A stretch of 64,000 nucleotides of DNA from Mariniphaga sp041687215 (lineage in GTDB: Bacteria; Bacteroidota; Bacteroidia; Bacteroidales; Prolixibacteraceae): contig NZ_JAWLCI010000003.1 of NCBI RefSeq assembly GCF_041687215.1, positions 139,832-203,831 of the forward strand. The letters are read 5' to 3'. The notes beneath the pieces are model-generated. The model was not told where the DNA came from. It saw only the letters and a program-made list of their open reading frames with translations, and searched no databases. The position numbers and the translations under genes are program-made. The first letter of the stretch is position 1. The number at the start of each line of letters is the position of its first letter. Below are positions 24,594 through 32,816 of this stretch, in pieces.

Positions 24594-26444
24594 TTACCTT
24601 ACAATTAATTTCTGTGTGAAATCATTGGTAAATTGTGACTTAATGAGATAAATGCCGGGTTGCAAGTCGCTCACACTGATGAAATCGTTTTGCGATTCAA
24701 TCAACCTTGATTTAACCATACTACCAGCCAAATTGTATATCGCTACCTGGGTCGGTTTGTTTAATTTAACAAAAACCCTGTCAGTAGCCGGATTTGGATA
24801 AACCCTCAATTCCGGCACTTTGGTTAGATCCACATTTGTTGGAACTGATTCTGCATGTAACATGTAAAAATTAATTCCGCTGTCTTCGGAATACAGATAG
24901 ATAGTTGTAGCATCTCCGTGATAGAAGAATACACTGTCAGTAAGTTCTTCACCCAATGCATTGAATGTTGCAAACACATTGCCGGGAGTTCCGTATGCAA
25001 TATTCAGCACACGGTCGGAACTACTGCTGCCTGACATTGCAGCTACTCTGATATTGGTGTTTCCTTCCACATCAAATGAAATTACTCTACCGTAAGGTGA
25101 ACCATCTTCATTTAATTTACCACTTCCGTTCAGTTTTAGGCGGTGAGTAAATTCCAGATCACCTAATGTTTTTCCGTTTTCATCAACGGTAACTGTGCGG
25201 TCATCTTTAGCCCAAATGGTTAATCCGTTGATTGTTGTGTCAGCAGCCACATCGCCCAATGCGTTAAATGCACTGGTACTGAAATTCCAAAGACCTGGTA
25301 CTTCCTGTTCTGCTTCTATAGTAAGCTGGTATGCCGCAATGCCGTTGTTTGGCGACATAATATACATCATAACCATATCTTCCTGTACATCAACGGCAAG
25401 CGGTGCCGCATAAGATGCATTGGTATTTAAACCCAGACCACGTTCCGGAAATACAGCAATTGAGTCAGCTTCTTCAGCACCAGCTTCTGGAATCAGAAAC
25501 AACTGGAAGGCTGCAGGCGGCACTGTAACATGGTTTGTAGTTGGAGCCAGAATAAAATCATGGTCTTTGAATGAAAAGAATGCTACACCGGAAATTCCGC
25601 CTGTAATCGGTTTAAATTCTCCTGTGAAGGTTGAAATCAGTTCTCCCTGCATGTTGTATAACGCAGGATAAACACTGTGTCCGTCTGCCCAGAAAAAGTC
25701 ATTGTCAAGTGGCCAAATACGGGGTGAAATTCCCAGCTTGGCAATTGCACCTTCTACAGGTGCCGGATAAACTTCCTGCAGCACAATTTTTGTTGGTTCA
25801 GCAGCAACCACACCGGCCTGAACATCCCATTTGAAAACAATGGGTTCAACAGCAGCGCCGTTGGCATCACCTACAATAACATATCCATCTTCTTCCTCGG
25901 AAACATCACCATAAAAGGTAAAACCATCGCCCAAACGATGGAATGGTTGTTCAACTCCGTCGATGGTATCTTGCGAATTCCATTCCAGCAGAACTGTTGC
26001 ATCAAGACCACCTTCACCGTCTTCCTCAAGCACATAAACTTTAAAAGGTTGGGTGTGGGTATTTGTAGCAAGGTTGGCTACCAGAATTTTCCCTGATGGT
26101 GTTATGGCAATGTCATTCACATTAAATGTGCCGCCTTTCACCACGGAGGTGTCGATTGGCATAGATTCAAGGTGATTTCCGGTTGCTGCATCAAGAACAA
26201 CAAGTACAGGTGGATTGGCATTTCTGGAAACAATATACAGTTTTCCATCATAATGCGTCATTCCACGTTCGGTAGTGCCGCCCATCCATTCAGGAATTTC
26301 CTCACCTACCGGAAATCCTGCACTCCAGTCGGCATTTCCATAAGCTGAATTATCCCAGACAGGGGTTACTACTGGTTGCTGGGCAAAAGTTATTGCTCCA
26401 ATCAACAAAAAGAAAAACAAAAAAGTAAAATTTCTCATAATCAT
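24594..26444 (-). CDS. T9SS-secreted protein: DUF4623-like propeller, unnamed beta module, sorting domain
   Basis: This 616-aa protein has a signal peptide ending TFAQ. Residues about 25-380 resemble the DUF4623 beta-propeller family: ERGMTHYDGKLYIVSRNANP, VLDAATGNHLES and FNVNDIAITPSGKILVANLA are typical blade segments. Residues about 385-535 hold one copy of the module tripled in the next gene (NGLTIWAKDDRTVTVDENGK, LEFTHRLKLNG). The C-terminal T9SS domain is almost identical to that of the neighbour. Function is not known for this combination; surface display of a sugar-binding propeller is plausible. It lies 160 bp downstream of the amidase gene on the same strand and could be its own transcription unit. 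Confidence 0.75.
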   Translation of the reverse strand: MIMRNFTFLFFFLLIGAITFAQQPVVTPVWDNSAYGNADWSAGFPVGEEIPEWMGGTTERGMTHYDGKLYIVSRNANPPVLVVLDAATGNHLESMPIDTSVVKGGTFNVNDIAITPSGKILVANLATNTHTQPFKVYVLEEDGEGGLDATVLLEWNSQDTIDGVEQPFHRLGDGFTFYGDVSEEEDGYVIVGDANGAAVEPIVFKWDVQAGVVAAEPTKIVLQEVYPAPVEGAIAKLGISPRIWPLDNDFFWADGHSVYPALYNMQGELISTFTGEFKPITGGISGVAFFSFKDHDFILAPTTNHVTVPPAAFQLFLIPEAGAEEADSIAVFPERGLGLNTNASYAAPLAVDVQEDMVMMYIMSPNNGIAAYQLTIEAEQEVPGLWNFSTSAFNALGDVAADTTINGLTIWAKDDRTVTVDENGKTLGDLEFTHRLKLNGSGKLNEDGSPYGRVISFDVEGNTNIRVAAMSGSSSSDRVLNIAYGTPGNVFATFNALGEELTDSVFFYHGDATTIYLYSEDSGINFYMLHAESVPTNVDLTKVPELRVYPNPATDRVFVKLNKPTQVAIYNLAGSMVKSRLIESQNDFISVSDLQPGIYLIKSQFTNDFTQKLIVR

Positions 26445-26604
26445 TAATTTAAGTTCGACAATTATTAAATATAAACAGTATTATTTCTATTCAGTCGCTT
26501 TCTTTGCAATTTACTAAAACCGGGTCGCAATTCCGAATTCTTCTTCAACAATTTTCAAAAATTTCAATGAACAACCTATATTACTCCCTTCTTCTGTTAA
26601 TGTT

Positions 26605-29019
26605 TCATTTTTTTAAAAATAATCTTCGATTTTTGTTACCTTCCTGTTCAAAAGATAAAATGAAAACACCTGATGCATGAAATGAAAAGGTTATCTGACT
26701 TTTTCCCCCTGTAAAATTTGTTATTCCTCTTTGCATAATTTTTCCCTGCAAATCATATATTTCATAAGAAATATTGGCCTCTTCCGTTTCCATTTGGATA
26801 TGAATATGGTTTGTGGCCGGATTCGGATAGATTTTTAAACTATTTTCTTTTTTTGCAACTTCTTCTGATGATGTAAATACAGAATCGGATACCAATAAAT
26901 TATCGAAAATAATTATTCCGGTTGCAGAAAAAGGAGTTTGGCCCGAAACCAAATTGAAACCGAAAAAATCGTATTGTCCATTTTTTTCAGGGAATTCCAA
27001 TGTACAGGTTTTAAATTGCCAGCCAGCAAAATCAATGTCTGTTATCAGAATTTCTTGTTCAGTTCCATCTTTTTCGAAAAGTATAAACAGTTGGTTATCC
27101 GACAGATTTCCATAAATATACATTCCAATATGCTGACTGTCCAGTACACTGAAAAACGGTTCAGGGGGACGGACAACTATTTGTGCTTCAGGAGCATTAA
27201 AATCATACAAAAGCCGGTAACTATATCCGTCGAAAAGTTTATTGGTACTGTAACGCAGAATTCTATTGCCCGCTCCCTCGTTTATGTTCAGGCTGTTTTC
27301 AATGTCCACGGTCCATGTAAGGGCAGATTGTTCAAAATCAAACACAACATTGGTTCCCGGTTCATCCACAGGTTTAACTTCAAATAAAATTTCTATGCTT
27401 TCCCCTAATTTAAGTCCGTCAGTATCTGTTAAATCAGGACTTAATTTCAGAATATAACTTCCGCCTGCCTCCAAACCTGAAGGATTGAATGCATAGGAAC
27501 CTATGTTTCCCTCAAAAGTATTGACTACTATTCCTGTTCCGTTTAAAATATTCCCCTGCAAATCTTCCAGCCAAATAAGGTTGCTCAGGTTTTCTTCCAC
27601 CAGCCGGCCATCAAAATGAATTCTGACCTGGGTGTTTTCGTACACATTTTTCATTCCATCGCGTGGGTAATTATTTACTATTGACAACCGGTTTTTCATT
27701 GCGGTTAAAAACGAAAAGGTGAAATCTTCGTTCATTGGAAGTCCGCCAATGTGCTCAACACTTTTATCAAGCAGAACGGTATAAATCGTTGAAGTATCCA
27801 GTGGTGAATCTGGTGTAAAAAACGCAGTCCGCTCCTGGTTTTCGTATGAAAATGTTCCGTCAACTTCAGGGGAAATGGAAAAAGCATTTTCAAATGATTC
27901 GCGGTTCACCTCAAAGTTAAAATGAAAAATAACGGGAGTTGCCGCAGAAACTCTTTCCCCTGATTCAACATTTGGCGCATATTCAAGTACCATCATGGAA
28001 TCTGAACGGTCTTGCTCCAGGTAAACCAGTTGGTAGGTAACATTATTGGAGTCAACTACCAATGAATCGAAAGATTGAGTAATGTATTTTTCTGCTTCAA
28101 TTTCAAGCTGATAAATTCCAGGTTCCAGGTTATCGAAAAGAAAAAATCCGTTATTCAGGCTGTCAACAGTGTATTCCAAATCTCCGGGCTGCAGTTTAAT
28201 TTTTGCCCCATTTACCGGAAGCCACTGATCTTTGGAATTGGCAGCCGTATAATAATCGGTAACCTTGCGAAAACTATCCTTAACAAAACCGGCAATTTTA
28301 CCATTTGGATCAATTCCGCCTTCGTAATATTCCAGAAATGCTTTGTAAAAATGCCACGCTTCCAGGTTTTTGTATTCACGGTTCATCAGCCGGTAGGTTT
28401 CAGGGATGTAATCGTGAAACGAACCTTCGGAAATCAGGCCCGGCACGGTTAACGGACGCAAAACGCCATAGCCGTTCCAGTCTGGCGGGGCAAATGATTT
28501 ATCACCGCGCACCAGCCGGCTGCTGTTTGTCCAGTGTGAGGTTTCGTTGGAAATCAGGTTTTCCCAAAAAAGATTGGCCACATCCATACTTTGTGGCAGA
28601 ATCGGGTCATTGTCCCACCCATGAAAAAGCTGAAGTACATAGTTGGTTACACTGTTAAATGCATTGCTGTGAATGGAAATCATAAAATCAACCTGGTTTA
28701 CATTTGCTTCTTCGGCAATGGCTGAAAGCGGCCTGTCATCTTCAGTGCGATTCTGAGTACGCGACATAATCACTTCTGCACCAGCCGCTTCGAGTAATTT
28801 GCGAAGATGTAATCCTTTTACCAGATTACTTTTCGACTCCCAAAATCCTGCTGTGTCACCCAGAGCAAAAGGTGGAATGGGAACATTACGGTCGTCGGAA
28901 TTAAATCCGCCATGCCCGGGATTTACATAAATTTTCACTCCTTCCAGGTTTTGTCCCATCACATTGGAAACCAGCAAAAAGAAGGGAAATAAAATCAGAA
29001 ACAAAATTCTTTTCATCAC
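26605..29019 (-). CDS. N-acetylmuramoyl-L-alanine amidase (Amidase_3) with beta domains and T9SS tail
   Basis: This 804-aa secreted protein has a signal peptide (ending NVMGQ) and an N-terminal Amidase_3 zinc hydrolase domain (about 25-245). The zinc ligands are His36 (NPGHGG), Glu61 (FWESKSN) and His117 (SIHSN), and the catalytic Glu198 lies in ISEGSFHD, so it should be active. The family cleaves the bond between MurNAc and L-Ala of peptidoglycan. After it come a carboxypeptidase-regulatory-like domain (about 250-335), Ig-like domains (about 345-555), a jelly-roll-like segment and a type A T9SS domain (IYPNPATNHIHIQM). Export beyond the outer membrane suggests foreign peptidoglycan as substrate rather than self remodelling. 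It is the last gene of the second susCD operon, abutting the preceding gene. Confidence 0.88.
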   Translation of the reverse strand: MMKRILFLILFPFFLLVSNVMGQNLEGVKIYVNPGHGGFNSDDRNVPIPPFALGDTAGFWESKSNLVKGLHLRKLLEAAGAEVIMSRTQNRTEDDRPLSAIAEEANVNQVDFMISIHSNAFNSVTNYVLQLFHGWDNDPILPQSMDVANLFWENLISNETSHWTNSSRLVRGDKSFAPPDWNGYGVLRPLTVPGLISEGSFHDYIPETYRLMNREYKNLEAWHFYKAFLEYYEGGIDPNGKIAGFVKDSFRKVTDYYTAANSKDQWLPVNGAKIKLQPGDLEYTVDSLNNGFFLFDNLEPGIYQLEIEAEKYITQSFDSLVVDSNNVTYQLVYLEQDRSDSMMVLEYAPNVESGERVSAATPVIFHFNFEVNRESFENAFSISPEVDGTFSYENQERTAFFTPDSPLDTSTIYTVLLDKSVEHIGGLPMNEDFTFSFLTAMKNRLSIVNNYPRDGMKNVYENTQVRIHFDGRLVEENLSNLIWLEDLQGNILNGTGIVVNTFEGNIGSYAFNPSGLEAGGSYILKLSPDLTDTDGLKLGESIEILFEVKPVDEPGTNVVFDFEQSALTWTVDIENSLNINEGAGNRILRYSTNKLFDGYSYRLLYDFNAPEAQIVVRPPEPFFSVLDSQHIGMYIYGNLSDNQLFILFEKDGTEQEILITDIDFAGWQFKTCTLEFPEKNGQYDFFGFNLVSGQTPFSATGIIIFDNLLVSDSVFTSSEEVAKKENSLKIYPNPATNHIHIQMETEEANISYEIYDLQGKIMQRGITNFTGGKSQITFSFHASGVFILSFEQEGNKNRRLFLKK

Positions 29020-29931
29020 TTACCGGATTAACTGATAATGAATGAACCAAATTTCCCCGTCTGGGGTGTGAAAAACAATTTTCTGCGTTTTTGCAGAAAC
29101 ATCAGGATGCATGGCAATTACATTTTCAGAGGATAAAACCTGTTGTTCTCCGCTCAGCGGATGAACCGCAACAATGGAAGATTCCAGAATCTGATGTCCG
29201 TCGTCTTTGGTAACCATGCCCACTATAAAATCGTTTCCGGCCCAAACCGGCGCCTCAATTTGTCCCAGCTCTGCCAGCACCATTCCGGTTAAATCGCTTA
29301 TGAAAGCTCCTTTTCCCATAGCATAAGCAAGTACATGCTTCCTGTCTGGAGAAACTGAAGGCCAAATGTAACTTTCACTTTCATAGGGTTTTATCACAAG
29401 TCGTTCTTCTCCCCGATAAAGCACGAGCTGCTGGTTTTCAATCCCGGCAAAAATTTCATCACTTCTGTCGGGCTGCGTTTCGTCAACCACAGCGCTTTTT
29501 AATCCCTCGTCTGAGCGAAATAAAACACGGTTCCCGGCAATCATAGGAACTGAAAGATTTCGCACAGCAGGTTCAATCAGCCTAGTATTTTCTGTTGTTA
29601 AATTCCAAGCCTTCAACTTCGTAAAGCGTCGTTTTTCAATGTATTCCTGTTCCTGAAAAAGAACGGTTTCATCATTCCACGAAAATTTGGGTGAATACCC
29701 GGCACCATCGGCATCTGAAATTTTCTGCAGGTTGTTTTCCTGCAATTTCAGCAAATGGAGACCTTGGTAATTTTCAGATGTTAGCAAAAGTTTCTCCCCC
29801 GAATGATCAAATTGCGGATGATAAAATTTTTGATTTCCGGGAATGGTAACTTTTTCCATTTTTGACACTTCAACCTGTTGGCCAAATGCAAAAGCAGAAA
29901 TGAACATAAAAACAAAGAGTAAAAATTTCAT
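29020..29931 (-). CDS. Small secreted WD40/TolB-like beta-propeller protein
   Basis: This 303-aa protein has a signal peptide ending FAFGQ. The body has short repeated blades of the PD40/TolB kind: HPQFDHSGEKLLLTSENYQG, YSPKFSWNDETVLFQEQE, IWPSVSPDRKHVLAYAMG and MHPDVSAKTQKIVFHTPDGE. I chose the ATG at 29931, which starts the signal peptide directly; the longer start at 29976 adds 15 residues. No sorting domain or lipobox is present, so it is probably periplasmic. The stop is immediately followed by the amidase start. Its role is unknown; a binding or scaffold function for the amidase is a context-only guess. Confidence 0.72.
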   Translation of the reverse strand: MKFLLFVFMFISAFAFGQQVEVSKMEKVTIPGNQKFYHPQFDHSGEKLLLTSENYQGLHLLKLQENNLQKISDADGAGYSPKFSWNDETVLFQEQEYIEKRRFTKLKAWNLTTENTRLIEPAVRNLSVPMIAGNRVLFRSDEGLKSAVVDETQPDRSDEIFAGIENQQLVLYRGEERLVIKPYESESYIWPSVSPDRKHVLAYAMGKGAFISDLTGMVLAELGQIEAPVWAGNDFIVGMVTKDDGHQILESSIVAVHPLSGEQQVLSSENVIAMHPDVSAKTQKIVFHTPDGEIWFIHYQLIR

Positions 29932-29986
29932 TGTTCTGATTTTTAGTTTTATCAAATTCATAAGTAGTACCTTCAAATACAGATAT

Positions 29987-32770
29987 TTATTTAACCAGTT
30001 TCAACGTTTTTTTCCCATAACCTGTTTCAAGAGTCAGCAAATATAATCCCTGAGGTAAATCGGCACCATCCAGCATTACGGTGTGTTTTCCTTTTATTTT
30101 GAATGAATGCTGAGCCAGTTTAATCCGCTTGCCGGTAAGGTCTGTAATAAATAACCGTACGCGCGAATCCCGTGGCAGAACATAACTGATTTTCAGTGGT
30201 TCGGATGTGAGGAATGTAGGAGCGGAAAGCTTCAGTTCAGCATGTGCAATTTTATCTGCCGAAGTAATGAGCAATGAAAACGAAACCACTTCCGACCAGT
30301 CGGTATAAGAAGATGAGCCATAATTGGCACGGGCTTTCACGTACCATGTTCCCTGGTTCAGATCGTCCAGAACCAGCGTATTTAGCGGAGCATCAACCGA
30401 ATGCTGGAGGCGGTTGTTCCAGGGAAAAGTTTCTGAATTGGACAGTTGAAAAGTGAAACCTTTTGCCAGTTCATCTTCCAAAACAGAAATTGAAACCTCT
30501 GGCCCGGTAACGGTTTCACTCTCGTTTGGTGAAATAATTACAGGAACCGAAGGGGGAGAAGTTACCGTGAAAAACCGGATGATATCGGACCAGGAAGTTA
30601 CTGAATCACCACTTATTGCCTGCATTCTGAGGTAGTAGGTGGAATAAGAATAAATGGTTCCGGGTGGCAGTTCATAAGAGTTTCCTTCAATGGAATCCTG
30701 GTCGAAAATTACACCAGTAAATAAACTGTTGGTTGAAATTTGTATTCTGAAGGTAAACGCTTCATCAAAAGGTTCCCATTCAATCACTGGTTTGAGTTCC
30801 ACACCCGCTGCTTCGTTTTCAGGATAAACCAACTCAGGTCGTGGAATTTCCTGCAACTGAAAATTTCGGATTTCTGAAATTTCGTCTTCAACTCCGGGCA
30901 TTCGTGTGAAAACTCTCCAATAATACCTGGCATTTTCCTGTAAACTGATATTCGAGGATGAAAATTGGGGTTCAGTAATATTTCTCCGATAAATAACATT
31001 TGTAAACTGTGTATCTGCGGCAACCTCAATAATGTAAAATTCAGAATTTTCAACTTCTTCCCACGAAAACTGAAATCCGGGAAAAACTGCCTGTCCGTTT
31101 GCCGGATATAAGAGCGCAACCGGTTGGTTTTCTTCGGGTTCATAATTCTGCATTACAGGTGGAAATTCATTCCCGTTTCGGTCGAAAACAGCAACGGCAA
31201 ATATATGGTCTTCAATTAAATCCTGAAATTTTGTTAAGTCGAAAGCAGTGGAATAAGTCATTTCCAGCAAATACCTTCCATCTGTAAAATTACCGGGTTG
31301 GTTTGCCATTATTTCAGGGATGGCATAAACCGAAAACCGTACATTTTCTTCCGGTGAATCCCAAAGCAGACTGTCGTTTTCAACCCTGAGGTTTTCCGGT
31401 AATGAACGGTTCTCAAAAGCATTCCATGGTTTCACAGGCGGCAAAGCCCTGTTTTCATATTCGTGGGTACGCAAATAGTTGATGAATCCCTGCCGGTAAA
31501 ACATAGTAGCCCGGAAAAAGACACTTCCTGGCGCCTGGTTTTTGTCTGAATTGCGGTTCCACTGAATTTGCAATCCAAATTCGGAAGGATCATATCCGGC
31601 AACTGAGGTTTTGGCACTCATTTTCGAGAAATATTCCATCATGGAAAGACCCCTCAATTCCGTTCGCAAAAAATCGCTGTACGCTGATTTTAATGCCATA
31701 GGAGGTGGGTAATCCGATTCATCCAGATCTGACAGAGAATGACTTACATAAAGATGACGGCCAAAATGGTTCACTACATCCGACCACCAGGGAGCAAGTT
31801 TTTTGTAATCCTGCCCATCGCTTGTGGTAGGCCAGTAAATTTGCGGAGAAATGTAATCTACCGTTCCTTCATTTAGCCAGGCAACAGGATCGCAGTAAAT
31901 GGATTTGTACGCATCCATTCCGGTTATTCCAACTGGAAGTGTGAGTCCGTAAGTGGCCGCCACCTGCGGATCTGTGGTCCAGATTCCAAAAGGTGAAACG
32001 CCAAAAGTCACCCATGGTTTATTTTGCTGTATGGTTTCGTAAACATCTGCAACCATTTGGTTTACATTATCGCGACGCCAGTCATGCAAATCCATAGACG
32101 ACGGTTTCCAGTTGTTTTGCGAATATTGATCGAGAGAATTGGGAGTGCCCCCGTACGCATAAAAATAGTCATCGAAAACAATTCCGTCAACATCATAATT
32201 CAAAAGAATTTCTTCCACAATGTCTGAAATTCGCTCCCGGACTCCTGGATTTCCAGGGTCCAGAATTGAACCGCCGCCACTGTAAGAAAGCACCCATTCA
32301 GGATTGGTTTGACTGTAATCTCCTGGCTGTCCGGCATACTTACCTGCAACCGATTCAAACCGGTAAGGGTTGAGCCACGCATGAAGTTCCAGACCCCGTT
32401 TATGACTTTCTTCAATGGCAAACTGCAGTGGATCGTAACCGGGATCCATTCCGCGGGTTTCAACCAAATGTGCAGACCAGGGTTCGTAACTTGACGGATA
32501 CATGGCATCACATTCGGACCGAACCTGGAAAAAAACAGCATTCATACCTGCTAACTGCATGGAATCGAGAATACGGATAAGCTGATCTTTCTGCTGGTTG
32601 ATATATAAATTGCCTCCACCCGTAGGAATTTTGGTTTTGGGCCAGTCGAGTCCCCAAACAGTAGTCAGCCAAGAGGCCCGCATTTCGCGTTTGGGAATTT
32701 GTGCCTCGGAATGGAAAGCTGTTCCGGCTAAGAAAATGTATAAAATAATGAAGGTAAAATTTCGAATCAT
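29987..32770 (-). CDS. GHL10 (DUF187) glycoside-hydrolase-like protein with Fn3-like domains and T9SS tail
   Basis: This 927-aa secreted protein has a signal peptide ending HSEAQ. Residues about 25-400 match the GHL10 TIM-barrel family: REMRASWLTTVWGLDWP, QLAGMNAVFFQVRSECDAMY, PLQFAIEESHKRGLELHAWL and DYDVDGIVFDDYFY-type segments are hallmarks, the last supplying a conserved Asp pair. Ig/Fn3-like domains follow (about 540-820; for example SWEEVENSEFYIIEVAAD), then a type A T9SS domain. Bacillus YngK belongs to this family, and members often occur with cell-wall enzymes. Neighbours here are an amidase and a phosphodiester glycosidase, supporting action on a cell-wall glycan. Bond specificity is not deducible. 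Confidence 0.85.
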   Translation of the reverse strand: MIRNFTFIILYIFLAGTAFHSEAQIPKREMRASWLTTVWGLDWPKTKIPTGGGNLYINQQKDQLIRILDSMQLAGMNAVFFQVRSECDAMYPSSYEPWSAHLVETRGMDPGYDPLQFAIEESHKRGLELHAWLNPYRFESVAGKYAGQPGDYSQTNPEWVLSYSGGGSILDPGNPGVRERISDIVEEILLNYDVDGIVFDDYFYAYGGTPNSLDQYSQNNWKPSSMDLHDWRRDNVNQMVADVYETIQQNKPWVTFGVSPFGIWTTDPQVAATYGLTLPVGITGMDAYKSIYCDPVAWLNEGTVDYISPQIYWPTTSDGQDYKKLAPWWSDVVNHFGRHLYVSHSLSDLDESDYPPPMALKSAYSDFLRTELRGLSMMEYFSKMSAKTSVAGYDPSEFGLQIQWNRNSDKNQAPGSVFFRATMFYRQGFINYLRTHEYENRALPPVKPWNAFENRSLPENLRVENDSLLWDSPEENVRFSVYAIPEIMANQPGNFTDGRYLLEMTYSTAFDLTKFQDLIEDHIFAVAVFDRNGNEFPPVMQNYEPEENQPVALLYPANGQAVFPGFQFSWEEVENSEFYIIEVAADTQFTNVIYRRNITEPQFSSSNISLQENARYYWRVFTRMPGVEDEISEIRNFQLQEIPRPELVYPENEAAGVELKPVIEWEPFDEAFTFRIQISTNSLFTGVIFDQDSIEGNSYELPPGTIYSYSTYYLRMQAISGDSVTSWSDIIRFFTVTSPPSVPVIISPNESETVTGPEVSISVLEDELAKGFTFQLSNSETFPWNNRLQHSVDAPLNTLVLDDLNQGTWYVKARANYGSSSYTDWSEVVSFSLLITSADKIAHAELKLSAPTFLTSEPLKISYVLPRDSRVRLFITDLTGKRIKLAQHSFKIKGKHTVMLDGADLPQGLYLLTLETGYGKKTLKLVK

Positions 32771-32816
32771 AAGCTTTATTTTCTATCTGTTTTATTGAAT
32801 TTCATTTATTTACTCA

